From assembly GCA_964388085.1 (NCBI GenBank), contig CAYLZW010000023.1:1-36479 (forward strand): a stretch of 36,479 bases of DNA, read 5' to 3'. The position numbers were made by a program, and so were the translations under genes. This DNA is from CAYLZW01 sp964388085. Lineage in GTDB: Bacteria > Myxococcota > UBA727 > CAYLZW01. Position 1 is the stretch's first letter; the number at the start of each line of letters is the position of its first letter. Below are positions 15,494 to 23,257 of the stretch, piece after piece. The notes under the pieces were generated by a model, which saw only the letters and a list, made by a program, of their open reading frames with translations, was not told where the DNA came from and searched no databases.

Positions 15494-16060
15494 GTGAGGT
15501 CCTGTCTGCATGCTGAACGAACGTCGAAGGGCGTCGTCGTCGCGGCCGCGCTGTTCGCGCTGTCGTCGTCACTCGGAGCGTGTCGTGACCACAACGACGA
15601 GGTGCGCGCGCAGTCTTCCCCACAACCCAGCCGAGAAGCGGCTCCCGCGCCCGCCGCCGACCCGCTGAACCCGGTGCAGCAGGAGATGCGGCTCCTCCTG
15701 GCGGCGCTGCAAGGCACCGTGGCCGCCATCGCCGACGATGATCTCGCGAGCGTGCCAGCGCTCATCCACGGTGTGCATGGTGCGCGAGCGGCGACGGACG
15801 CCGCGCTCGAGAGCGGCAGCTACCGCCCGCCGAAGAACCCGGACCAGATCGAGGCCTTCAAGGCCATGGACGCCGCCTTCCACGACGAGCTCGTCGGCCT
15901 CGTCAAGGCGGCGCAGGCCGATGACCTGAGCGCAACCACGACGCAGCTCGGTGAGGTGCTCTCCCAGTGCAAGGCATGTCACGTCATGTTCCGCGAGCTG
16001 CCGCCGCGCGCGCGCCCGCCGGCACATCCGGAGGGGCCTGGCCATGGCACGGGAGAATGA
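15494..16060 (+). CDS. Cytochrome c'-like lipoprotein, monoheme
   Basis: 188 residues from a GTG preceded by GGAGG. The N-terminus is a lipoprotein signal with lipobox LGAC (VVVAAALFALSSSLGAC), so it should sit on the outer face of a membrane. A Pro/Ala linker precedes a helical domain that ends in the heme motif CKACH (QCKACHVMF) near the C-terminus, the placement seen in cytochrome c' and c-556 four-helix bundles. Cytochromes c' bind NO and some protect against it; here it could instead be the electron acceptor of the GMC dehydrogenase two genes on. Its end overlaps the next gene by 17 bases, so it heads a three-gene operon. Confidence 0.85.
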   Translation: MRSCLHAERTSKGVVVAAALFALSSSLGACRDHNDEVRAQSSPQPSREAAPAPAADPLNPVQQEMRLLLAALQGTVAAIADDDLASVPALIHGVHGARAATDAALESGSYRPPKNPDQIEAFKAMDAAFHDELVGLVKAAQADDLSATTTQLGEVLSQCKACHVMFRELPPRARPPAHPEGPGHGTGE

Positions 16061-16676
16061 CGCGACGCTGCCGCGCGACGACGCCGGCGAAGCGCCCGTC
16101 CAACTGCGTCGACGGGGCTTCCTAGGGGCGGTCATGGGAGCGACCGGCGCGGCGCTGTTGCCGGCGGGTTGCGCGACGAGCGCCGCCGCGCCTGCGCCGC
16201 GCAGCTTCCCGGTCGTCAAAGACGCCAGGGCGCTCAGCGCTCGCGAGTGGGCCGTGCTCGAGGCGCTTCAGGATCGCCTGCTGCCGAGCGCGCCTGGCTC
16301 GCCGGGGGCGCGCGACGTGAACGCCATCGCCTTTCTCGACGGCGTGCTCACGCGTGGCGAGGTGACCCCGCGCGTCGACGCCCGCATCCGCGCGGGTGTC
16401 ATCGACGTAGAGGCCGCCGCGCGCGCGCGCGCCGCCCCGTCCTTCGTCGCGCTCGACGAGGCCGGGCGGGACGAGGTGCTCGCCGTGATCGCTCGTCGCT
16501 ACAAAGGCCGGCGCTTTTTGCGCTACGTCCTCACGCACGCGCTCGAGGCGTTCCTCGGCGACCCCGTGCACGGCGGCAACCCCGACGAGATCGCGTGGAG
16601 CTACCTCGGCCACCGCGCCGGTTACCCCCGCCCGGCCACGAACGCGGGCAGCACGAGCGAAGGGGAGGCCCCATGA
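16044..16676 (+). CDS. Gluconate 2-dehydrogenase subunit 3-family protein, Tat-exported
   Basis: 210 residues; ATG overlaps the cytochrome gene by 17 bases. The N-terminus has a Tat signal, QLRRRGFLGAVMGATGAALLP. The remainder has the subunit 3 layout: LSAREWAVLEALQDRLLPS near the start, NAIAFLDGVL, and a C-terminal helical region ending in FLGDPVHGGNPDEIAWSYLG, with GDP..GGN typical of the family. In gluconate and related membrane-bound dehydrogenases this small subunit carries the catalytic GMC subunit across the membrane through its Tat signal. Here it directly precedes the GMC gene (ATGA overlap), which has no signal of its own, so hitch-hiking export is likely. Confidence 0.87.
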   Translation: MARENDATLPRDDAGEAPVQLRRRGFLGAVMGATGAALLPAGCATSAAAPAPRSFPVVKDARALSAREWAVLEALQDRLLPSAPGSPGARDVNAIAFLDGVLTRGEVTPRVDARIRAGVIDVEAAARARAAPSFVALDEAGRDEVLAVIARRYKGRRFLRYVLTHALEAFLGDPVHGGNPDEIAWSYLGHRAGYPRPATNAGSTSEGEAP

Positions 16677-18409
16677 GCGGCGTCACCGACTACGACGTAT
16701 GCGTCATCGGCAGCGGCGCCGGCGGCGGCCCCGTGGCGTGCACGCTCGCCGAGCGCGGCTTCTCGGTGGTGCTGCTCGAGAAGGGCGCCTTCTATGACGA
16801 GCGTGACTTCTTCAAGGATGAGATCTCGGTCTGCCGCCGAAAGCGCTTCCATCCCTCGCTGCGGGACGAGCCGCACGTCGTCGTCATCCCGGACGGCAAG
16901 GGAGGCACCTCGGCGCACCCTACGCACGAGACCGGCTGGGACTTCTGGAACGGCAGCCTCGTCGGCGGCGCCACCAACCTGATGAGCGGCTTTTTCCACC
17001 GCCTGAAGCCCATCGACTTCCGCCTCGCCAGCGAGCTCGGCCCCATCGAGGGGGGTGACGTCGCGGACTGGCCCATCGGCTACGACGAGCTCGAGCCCTG
17101 GTACGACCTCGTCGAGCGCGAGGTGGGTGTGTCCGGCCGCGTGGTCCCGCACCCGTGGGCCGATTCGCGCTCGAGCGCCGACTTTCCGTTCGCGCCGACG
17201 GCGGAGCATCCGCTGGCCCGGTGGATCGACGACGCGTGCGCGGCCTTGGGCTTTCACTCTTTCCCGGTGCCGCGCGCGATCCTCGCGACGCCGCACGCGG
17301 GCCGCGCGAGCTGCGCGTACTCCGGCTACTGCGGCAGCTACGGCTGCTCGACGGGGGCGAAGGGTAGCTCGCGCGCGGCGCTGCTCGGACGTGCCCTCGC
17401 TACCGGCAGGTGCACGCTCGTGCCGCGCGCGCACGTGAGCCGACTCCGCTCGGACGCGAGCGGCCGCGTCCGCTACGCGGAGTACCGCGACGACGATCTG
17501 ACGTTGCGCCGCGTCGACGCGCGCGTGTTCGTGGTCGCGTGTCAGGCGGTGGAGAGCGCGCGGCTGCTGCTCCACTCGACGGGACCGCGGCACCCACGCG
17601 GGCTCGCGAACCAGAGCGGCCTCGTCGGCAAGAACCTGATCTTCTCGGCGGCCGGCTCTGGCCACGGCAACCTACCTTTCGCCAAGCAGCCCCCGGCGCG
17701 CGCGGCCGAGCTGCGCTCCCCGGCTCCTTTCATCAACCGCGCGCTGCAGGACTGCTACCTCCTCGACGACGGACGCGGTGGACGCATGAAGGGCGGCACC
17801 ATCGACTTCTTGCTGCGTCATCCCAACCCCATCCGCGCGGCCCTCGCTGAGGCGTCCTCCGCCGACGAGCTGCTCTACGGCTGGCCGCTGAAGCGCCGGC
17901 TCGAGCGCTACTTTCGCGACGAGGCGCACGTGTTGTTCGAGGCCTTCCTCGACTGGGTGCCGCACCCCGCTTGTCACGTCACGCTCGACGACGGTGTGCG
18001 CGATCGCTTCGGCCTGCCGGTGGCCCGCGTGCGCCCCGAGAAGCACCCGCACAACGAGCGCGTCGCCAAGCTCGTCGTCGCAGAAGGGAACAAGGTGCTC
18101 GAGCGCCTCGGCGCCGAACGCATCTCCCTGCGCGCCACGGGCGGACCGGCCACCAACCTCGTCGGTGGCACCTGCCGCTTCGGCGACGATCCGGGCAAGA
18201 GCGTGCTCGACCGCGACTGCCGCGCGCACGACGTCGAGAACCTGTTCGTCACCGACGGCAGCTTCATGCCCACGGGCGGCAGCGTTCCCTTCACCTGGAC
18301 CCTCTACGCGAACGCGTTCCGCGTCGCCGATCGCATCGCGGCGCAGCTCGGCGCAGGCATGCGCGCGCGCGCGAGCCCCCCTACGAGCACGGCGCAAAGC
18401 GCGCCGTGA
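16673..18409 (+). CDS. GMC-family FAD oxidoreductase, catalytic subunit
   Basis: 578 residues. The FAD-binding Rossmann motif CVIGSGAGGGPVACTLAERG is at ~10-29; GGATNLMSGFFHRLKPIDF, SCAYSGYCGSYGCSTGAKGS and VVACQAVESARLLL follow. The C-terminal FAD segment is HDVENLFVTDGSFMPTGG. With the small Tat subunit and a cytochrome it forms a three-part dehydrogenase like gluconate or other sugar/alcohol dehydrogenases, acting in the periplasm. Oddity: where many GMC enzymes have a catalytic His before GGTRMG this reads TNLVGGTCRFG, and the usual Asn/His-Pro-Thr segment reads SVPFTWTLYANA, so the catalytic pair may differ. Substrate unknown. Its 3' end overlaps tryptophanase on the other strand by 29 bases. 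Confidence 0.88.
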   Translation: MSGVTDYDVCVIGSGAGGGPVACTLAERGFSVVLLEKGAFYDERDFFKDEISVCRRKRFHPSLRDEPHVVVIPDGKGGTSAHPTHETGWDFWNGSLVGGATNLMSGFFHRLKPIDFRLASELGPIEGGDVADWPIGYDELEPWYDLVEREVGVSGRVVPHPWADSRSSADFPFAPTAEHPLARWIDDACAALGFHSFPVPRAILATPHAGRASCAYSGYCGSYGCSTGAKGSSRAALLGRALATGRCTLVPRAHVSRLRSDASGRVRYAEYRDDDLTLRRVDARVFVVACQAVESARLLLHSTGPRHPRGLANQSGLVGKNLIFSAAGSGHGNLPFAKQPPARAAELRSPAPFINRALQDCYLLDDGRGGRMKGGTIDFLLRHPNPIRAALAEASSADELLYGWPLKRRLERYFRDEAHVLFEAFLDWVPHPACHVTLDDGVRDRFGLPVARVRPEKHPHNERVAKLVVAEGNKVLERLGAERISLRATGGPATNLVGGTCRFGDDPGKSVLDRDCRAHDVENLFVTDGSFMPTGGSVPFTWTLYANAFRVADRIAAQLGAGMRARASPPTSTAQSAP

Positions 18410-19760
18410 AGTGGCGCAGGGAGGGCGGCTCGTGGACGATGCGATAGCCGCCTAGCTGTCTCCGCCGCGCGTGCACCCGCAGCACGGTCTCGCTGACGTA
18501 GTCGATGTGGCTCTGGGTATAGACGCGCCGCGGGATCGCCAGCCGGACGAGGTCCATGGCAGCGGGCAGCTCCTCGCCGTCGGGGCGGCGACCGAACATG
18601 ACGGTGCCGATCTCACAGCCGCGCACGCCACCCTCGCGATACAGCTCGATGGCGAGCGTCTGCCCGGGATATTGCAGCGGCGGAATGTGCGGCAAGAGCG
18701 CGCGCGCGTCGACGTACACGGCGTGCCCGCCGGGCGGCTCCACCAGCGGCACGCCGCCCGCGCGCAGGGCGTCCGCGAGGTAGGCCGTCGAGCGCACGCG
18801 GTAACGCAGGTAGTCCTCGGCGACGACCTCCTCGAGGCCCGTCGCGATGGCCTCGAGATCGCGGCCCGCGAGCCCGCCGTAAGTGGGGAAGCCCTCGGTG
18901 AGGATGAGCACCTCGCGGCAGCGTCGCGCGAGCTCGTCGTCGTCGAGCGCCAGCCAGCCGCCGATGTTCGCGAGCCCGTCCTTCTTGGCGGACATGGTCA
19001 TGCCGTCCGCCACGGCCGCCATGTCGCGCACGATGTCGGCGACCGGGCGTCCCTGCTGGCCCGGCTCGCGCTCGCGGATGAACCACGCGTTCTCGGCGAA
19101 GCGGCAGCCGTCGAGGAACAACGGCACCCCGTGGCGATCGCAGACGAAGCGCACCGCGCGCAGGTTCTCCAAGCTCACCGGCTGCCCGCCGCCGGAGTTG
19201 TTGGTCACGGTGACCATGACGAGGGGCACGTTCTCCGCGCCGTGCTCTTGTAACAGGGCATCGAGCGCGGCGACGTCCATGTTGCCTTTGAAGGGGTGCC
19301 GCGTGGAGGGCGAGCGACCCTCGGCGATGACGAGGTCGAGGGCGCGAGCGCCGGTGTGCTCCACGTTGGCGCGCGTGGTGTCGAAGTGGGTGTTGTTCGG
19401 GAACACCTTGCCGGGCCCGCCGAGCACGCTGAACAAGATCTTCTCGGCCGCTCGACCTTGGTGCGTCGGGACGATGTGCCGGAAGGGAAACAGCCGGCGC
19501 ACCGCGGACTCGAAGCGAAACCACGAGGGAGAGCCCGCGTAGCTCTCGTCGCCCGCCATGATGCCCCCCCACTGGCGCGCCGACATGGCGTTCGTGCCCG
19601 AGTCGGTGAGCAGGTCGATGAGCACGTCCTCGGAGCGCAGCGCGAACAGGTTGTAGCCGGCCGTCTCGAGCAGGCCGGAGCGCTCTTTCCTCGTGGTCAT
19701 GCGCAAGGGCTCGACCGACTTGATGCGAAAGGGCTCGATGATCGTGCGGAAGGTCTCCAT
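18381..19760 (-). CDS. tnaA: Tryptophanase (beta-eliminating PLP lyase)
   Basis: 459 residues, full family length; ATG with GGAG upstream. Tryptophanase splits L-tryptophan to indole, pyruvate and ammonia; the sister enzyme splits tyrosine to phenol. Shared motifs: EPFRIKSVEP, IDLLTDSGTNAMS, IVPTHQGRAAE, NNSGGGQPVS, FLDGCRFAENAWFI, MSAKKDGLANIGG (PLP lysine ~260) and FPTYGGLAGRD. At the positions that separate the two activities it looks like tryptophanase: HFDTT has Asp (tyrosine phenol-lyase has Thr) and GCEIG has Ile (tyrosine phenol-lyase has the substrate Arg). Some other segments, such as SGTNAMSARQW, resemble tyrosine phenol-lyase, so the call rests on two residues. Divergent from hemN; no tnaC leader or partner permease seen. 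Confidence 0.85.
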   Translation of the reverse strand: METFRTIIEPFRIKSVEPLRMTTRKERSGLLETAGYNLFALRSEDVLIDLLTDSGTNAMSARQWGGIMAGDESYAGSPSWFRFESAVRRLFPFRHIVPTHQGRAAEKILFSVLGGPGKVFPNNTHFDTTRANVEHTGARALDLVIAEGRSPSTRHPFKGNMDVAALDALLQEHGAENVPLVMVTVTNNSGGGQPVSLENLRAVRFVCDRHGVPLFLDGCRFAENAWFIREREPGQQGRPVADIVRDMAAVADGMTMSAKKDGLANIGGWLALDDDELARRCREVLILTEGFPTYGGLAGRDLEAIATGLEEVVAEDYLRYRVRSTAYLADALRAGGVPLVEPPGGHAVYVDARALLPHIPPLQYPGQTLAIELYREGGVRGCEIGTVMFGRRPDGEELPAAMDLVRLAIPRRVYTQSHIDYVSETVLRVHARRRQLGGYRIVHEPPSLRHFTARFAPCS

Positions 19761-19889
19761 CGGTTCTCCGTTGCTCTCGTCGTGACATTGAGCACAGGGG
19801 TCTGTGCGAATTGACGCGTGCCGGGGTGCGGGCCGCGCGCAGGCGGCGGCGCCGGCGCGCGCTCGCCGTCGTGCATGGAGCGCGCCGGC

Positions 19890-19905
19890 CGGCACCGTGC
19901 GTGCA
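19890..19905 (+). promoter_or_regulatory. Sigma-54 promoter candidate for hemN
   Basis: CGGCACCGTGCGTGCA matches -24 (GGCAC) well and -12 (GTGCA) with ten-base spacing, 58 bases before the hemN ATG. The 202-base tnaA-hemN gap contains no gene. The -12 box lacks the first T of TTGC, so it is weaker than the elements at 7304 and 15298. Confidence 0.5.
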
Positions 19906-19962
19906 ACGTGCCGCGGCGGCGACGTGCAGTTGCGTACGCCACGCCACCGGCCGCGAGGGACC

Positions 19963-21369
19963 ATGAAGCCAAACACGACGGCAGCGCGCGCCGAGGACAT
20001 CGAGGTCACCGCGGACCTGCTGCGCCGTCACGACCGTCCGGTGCCGCGCTACACGAGCTACCCCACCGCGGACCGCTTCTCCCCGTCGTTCCACACCGAG
20101 GACTATCAGGAGGCCCTCGCGCGCGCGGACCGGGAAGATCCCGAGGGTCCGTTGTCGCTCTACCTGCACCTCCCCTTCTGTCAGAAGATGTGCACCTACT
20201 GTGGCTGCAACCTCGTCGTCAGCAAGAGCGCGGACAAGAAGGCGAGCTACCTCGATCGGCTGCTGCTCGAGATCGACCGCGTCGTCGCGCACCTGCCGCG
20301 GCGACGACGGGTGCTCGAGATTCACCTCGGCGGGGGCACGCCGACGTCCTACCCCCCGGCGGACCTCGGCCGGCTGCTCTCGCACCTCGAGCGGCGCTTC
20401 GACGTCTCTCCGGCGGCCGAGGTCTCCATCGAGGTCGATCCGCGACACGCCGACGCGGCCATGATCCGCGAGCTCAGCGACATCGGCTTCACCCGGCTCT
20501 CCGCCGGCGTGCAGGACTTCGACCCCGAGGTGCAGTCGGCCGTGGGGCGCATCCAGAGCTTCGAGGTGACGCAGGAGGTGACGAGCGCCGCGCACGCCGC
20601 CGGCTTCAGCAGCGTCAACATCGACCTCATCTACGGGCTGCCGCGGCAGACCCTCCCCGGCTTCGCCCGCACCATCGAGCGCTCACTCGAGCTGCAACCC
20701 GACCGCATCGCGCTGTTCAGCTTCGCGTTCGTACCCGAGGTGCGGCCGAACCAGCGCCGCATCGACGCCAGCACGCTGCCGAGCGCCGACGAGAAGCTCG
20801 AGCTGTTCTGCCAGGCGCGGCGCGCGTTCAAAGACGCCGGCTACGTCGCCATCGGCATGGACCACTTCGCGCGACCGACCGACGCGCTCGCCCGCGCGCA
20901 ACAAGACGGCACCCTCGGCCGCAACTTCCAGGGCTACACCGTCGTGCGCGGCGCGGACACCGTCGGCTTCGGCATGAGCGCCATTGGCGACGTCGGCGGC
21001 GCCTACGTGCAGGGGCACAAGCGCTTGCCGCTGTGGAACGCCGCCGTCGACCAGGGCAAGCTGTCGGCCTGGCGCGGCTTCCGCTTGAGCGAGGACGATC
21101 GAGCGCGCCGCCACATCATCCGCGAGCTGATGTGCAACCTGCGCCTGCGCAGCGAGGACTTGTTTCGACAATACGGCAAGTGTCTGAGCGACTATCCCGT
21201 GGAGCTCGAGCGCCTCGCCGCCCTCTGTGACGAGGGTCTCGTCGAGGTGGGCACCCATGAGCTGCGGGTCACCCCGCTCGGCCGCCTGTTCGTGCGCGCG
21301 GTGGCGTCCTGCTTCGATGTCTACCTGCACGGCGCCGAAGCGGCCCGGCCCTACTCCCGCGCCGTCTGA
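19963..21369 (+). CDS. hemN: Oxygen-independent coproporphyrinogen III dehydrogenase HemN
   Basis: 468 residues; ATG after CGAGGGA. It is a radical SAM enzyme that makes protoporphyrinogen from coproporphyrinogen III without O2. Residues 70-82 read LPFCQKMCTYCGC: C73, C77 and C80 bind the [4Fe-4S] cluster and C82 is the extra Cys typical of true HemN. Also seen: VPRYTSYPTADRF (N-terminal substrate trip-wire region), EIHLGGGTPT, SAGVQDFDPEVQ, NIDLIYGLPRQT, GMDHFARP and GFGMSAIGD, plus the C-terminal HemN domain (HIIRELMCNLRL). These features distinguish it from HemW. Heme supply under low O2 or NO suits the cluster; FNR-type or sigma-54 control of hemN is common. Overlaps nnrS on the other strand by 19 bases. 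Confidence 0.96.
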   Translation: MKPNTTAARAEDIEVTADLLRRHDRPVPRYTSYPTADRFSPSFHTEDYQEALARADREDPEGPLSLYLHLPFCQKMCTYCGCNLVVSKSADKKASYLDRLLLEIDRVVAHLPRRRRVLEIHLGGGTPTSYPPADLGRLLSHLERRFDVSPAAEVSIEVDPRHADAAMIRELSDIGFTRLSAGVQDFDPEVQSAVGRIQSFEVTQEVTSAAHAAGFSSVNIDLIYGLPRQTLPGFARTIERSLELQPDRIALFSFAFVPEVRPNQRRIDASTLPSADEKLELFCQARRAFKDAGYVAIGMDHFARPTDALARAQQDGTLGRNFQGYTVVRGADTVGFGMSAIGDVGGAYVQGHKRLPLWNAAVDQGKLSAWRGFRLSEDDRARRHIIRELMCNLRLRSEDLFRQYGKCLSDYPVELERLAALCDEGLVEVGTHELRVTPLGRLFVRAVASCFDVYLHGAEAARPYSRAV

Positions 21370-22586
21370 TCGTGCAGGGCCAGGCGCGCGCGTGGGGAGG
21401 TGGCCTTCTGCAAGGGCTCGTCCGCGCGCGGCGCGATCAGGATGGGCAGATAGACGACGAAGAAGATGACGAAGGCGCCCGCGAACAAGAGCGCGGCGAG
21501 ATCGAGGTAGGGGAGGCTCGTGCGCGGCCACAGCGCGGGCACGCCGACGCGCACGAGCGCGGCCGCCACCAGCAGCCCGTAGCCGACCACGATGCTGCGC
21601 CGCACGCGGATGGGTCTGCCGGTGTGCCCGAGCGAGACGCGGCTCATCATGCCGAGGATGATGAGCGCGAGCCCGCCGATGGTGAGCGTATGCAGGGCGG
21701 TGGTCGGCAACAGCAGCGTCGGCCACATGCGCGCGACCGCCATGAGCAGGTACCCGAGGCCGAGGAACGCCCACCCGACGTGGAGCACGGCCAACACCGG
21801 CAGCTTTCGCGTCGCCCAGGTCTGCCAGCCGGCGAGGCGCGCGAGCAGCAGCGCGCCCGCGAGCGCGCTCGCCAGCGCCGCGAACCCGGAGCTGCTCGGC
21901 CGAATGACGACGAGGATCTCGCTCAGCAAGACGAGCACCACGGCGGCGAGGCCGGCGTAGGCGAGCGCGGGAGGGTCGCGCACCTCGACGCCTGCGCCGC
22001 GCAACCCGTTGCGCGTGAAGAACGGCAGCACCCGGCCGCCGATGACGACGAGAAAGAGCAGCGGCACGTTCAACGCGACCACCGTCGCGAGCGGCAACCA
22101 CAACGAGCCGGCGCCGAGTGCGCCGAGGTGCATGGCGACGTCGGCGCTGCCGAGCAAGAGCAGCAGCGGAGGCAACGCCAGGTTCCGCTTGTTGCCGGTC
22201 TTCGCGAGCGGGATGGCGATGGCGAGCGCGAGCCCGACGAAGAACGACGCGTCGATGACGATGTGCAGCGCCGCCGGTACCTGGCCCGGCCAGAGGGCGA
22301 GCACACGCGCGAGGAGCCATACGACGACGAGGGCCATGAGCCCGCGCCCCTCGAGCGTCGGCTGTCCGCCGGTCCAGTTGCGCACGGCCGTGAGCAGAAA
22401 GCCGGCCAGCACCGCGGCCGTGAAGCCGAACAACATCTCGTGCGCGTGCCAGGAGAACAGGGGCAGCGAGGTCGGCGCCGGTAGCTGTCCGCGCAGCACG
22501 AACACCCACACGATGACGAGGACGGCGCCCGCCAAAGACGCGAGCAGAAAGAAGGGGCGGAATCCGTAGCTCCAGAGTGGTCTCAT
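21351..22586 (-). CDS. nnrS: NnrS family heme/copper membrane protein
   Basis: 411 residues with about 12 membrane helices. NnrS was found in Rhodobacter next to denitrification genes and helps cells resist NO damage; the purified protein binds heme and copper. Typical motifs: SYGFRPFFLLAS at the N-terminus, FSWHAHEMLFGFTAAVLAGFLLTAVRNWTG, VIGGRVLPFFTRNGL, and HTLTIGGLALIILGMMSRVSLGHTGR near the end. The many His in or beside helices are the likely heme and copper ligands. ATG at 22586 follows two GGAAC(T) repeats. A sigma-54-like element lies ~86 bases upstream. It is divergent from the DUF59/hemerythrin operon, which encodes two further membrane proteins of similar build. Confidence 0.94.
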   Translation of the reverse strand: MRPLWSYGFRPFFLLASLAGAVLVIVWVFVLRGQLPAPTSLPLFSWHAHEMLFGFTAAVLAGFLLTAVRNWTGGQPTLEGRGLMALVVVWLLARVLALWPGQVPAALHIVIDASFFVGLALAIAIPLAKTGNKRNLALPPLLLLLGSADVAMHLGALGAGSLWLPLATVVALNVPLLFLVVIGGRVLPFFTRNGLRGAGVEVRDPPALAYAGLAAVVLVLLSEILVVIRPSSSGFAALASALAGALLLARLAGWQTWATRKLPVLAVLHVGWAFLGLGYLLMAVARMWPTLLLPTTALHTLTIGGLALIILGMMSRVSLGHTGRPIRVRRSIVVGYGLLVAAALVRVGVPALWPRTSLPYLDLAALLFAGAFVIFFVVYLPILIAPRADEPLQKATSPRARLALHDQTARE

Positions 22587-22671
22587 CGCAGTTCCATCAG
22601 TTCCATATAGCGTCGTCGCTCGTCGCTCGGCCCGCGCTGCGGTGTCGCGCGGCGCGCGCACGCCGGCTGTG

Positions 22672-22687
22672 TGCAACAACCTCGCCG
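22672..22687 (-). promoter_or_regulatory. Sigma-54 promoter candidate for nnrS
   Basis: Minus-strand CGGCGAGGTTGTTGCA: GGC at -24, TTGCA at -12, ten-base spacing, ~86 bases before the nnrS ATG. Fifteen bases are identical to the element at 15298-15312. Confidence 0.7.
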
Positions 22688-22772
22688 AGCAGGCCGGTCC
22701 CTGGGGCTTGTGCTGGACGGCCCAGAGAGCGTGGATCCGCGTGCCGCGCGACACCGCGCGTGTGTGCTCCCA

Positions 22773-22805
22773 CACTCTGCCGTGTCATCTGCCACCGGCA
22801 GAGTG
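22773..22805. repeat. 10-bp perfect inverted repeat, candidate enhancer-binding site
   Basis: CACTCTGCCG and CGGCAGAGTG enclose a 13-base centre that contains CATCTGCCAC. It lies ~86 bases upstream of the nnrS -24 box and ~43 bases upstream of the rightward promoter, a normal distance for sigma-54 activator sites. No run of T follows, so it is not an obvious terminator. Confidence 0.55.
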
Positions 22806-22847
22806 CCGGGCTCCGCCGCGCGAAGCGGCCAAGCGCCCGGCGGCGTT

Positions 22848-22863
22848 CGGCGTGGACCTTGCT
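22848..22863 (+). promoter_or_regulatory. Sigma-54 promoter candidate for the DUF59/hemerythrin operon
   Basis: CGGCGTGGACCTTGCT: GGC at -24, CTTGCT at -12, ten-base spacing, 53 bases before the ATG at 22916. 14 of 16 bases match the element at 15439. Confidence 0.68.
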
Positions 22864-22915
22864 GTGCTGATTCGCCGCGGCGGCGCTGTGATGGCGAGCC
22901 CGCGTGGAGGCGGAC

Positions 22916-23224
22916 ATGGCGCTCGGGTCGGACAAAGTGCTGCGCGCCCTCGGGACCGTGCTCGATCCCGAGATCGGCCTCGACGTGGTCTCGCTCGGCC
23001 TCGTGTATGACGTTCAGATTGACGATGACGATAACGTGCGGGTCTCGCTCACCATGACGACGCCGGCGTGTCCGCTCAGCGAGCAGATCGTCCACGACGC
23101 GGAGGACGCCATCCGCGTGCTCGCCGGCGCCCCGTCCGTCGACGTCACGCTCGTGTGGGAGCCCGCCTGGACACCGGATCGCATGTCCGACGCCGCTCGC
23201 GACGAGCTCGGCTGGAGCGGCTGA
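22916..23224 (+). CDS. MIP18/DUF59 (SufT-PaaD type) metal-sulfur cluster assembly factor
   Basis: 102 residues. The ATG is preferred over a GTG at 22904 because GGAGG ends five bases before it. The DUF59 pattern is complete: VLDPEIGLDVVSLGLVYDV, then VRVSLTMTTPACPLSEQI with the conserved Cys, and VDVTLVWEPAWTPDRMS. Small proteins of this family help build or insert Fe-S clusters (SufT, PaaD, eukaryotic CIA2). Beside NnrS, hemerythrins and RIC it probably repairs Fe-S proteins damaged by NO, which is inference from context. First gene of the rightward operon; 33 bases separate it from the next. Confidence 0.92.
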   Translation: MALGSDKVLRALGTVLDPEIGLDVVSLGLVYDVQIDDDDNVRVSLTMTTPACPLSEQIVHDAEDAIRVLAGAPSVDVTLVWEPAWTPDRMSDAARDELGWSG

Positions 23225-23257
23225 TATGGAGAGGCGCTTGTCTGCCGGAGGTCCGCC

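Larger units (their letters stand above)
22587..22915. other. 329-base divergent control region between nnrS and the DUF59 operon
   Basis: No credible gene is seen. It holds, left to right: a direct GGAACTGATGGAACTG repeat (minus strand) just before nnrS, the nnrS sigma-54 candidate (22672-22687), a GTGTG-N4-CACAC repeat (22762-22775), a 10-bp inverted repeat (22773-22805) enclosing CATCTGCCAC, and the rightward sigma-54 candidate (22848-22863). Confidence 0.6.

Noticed and set aside
18381..19760. Tyrosine phenol-lyase
   Set aside because: The substrate Arg position is Ile (GCEIG) and the Thr124-equivalent is Asp (HFDTT), as in tryptophanase.
19931..19946. Minus-strand sigma-54-like element TGGCGTGGCGTACGCA for tnaA
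   Set aside because: The -12 box reads ACGCA instead of TTGCA, and it would give a 5' leader of about 160 bases; GG-N10-GC is frequent by chance at this GC content.
18613..20595. 660-residue minus-strand frame across tnaA and hemN
   Set aside because: Out-of-frame shadow of tnaA and hemN, both complete with conserved active sites.
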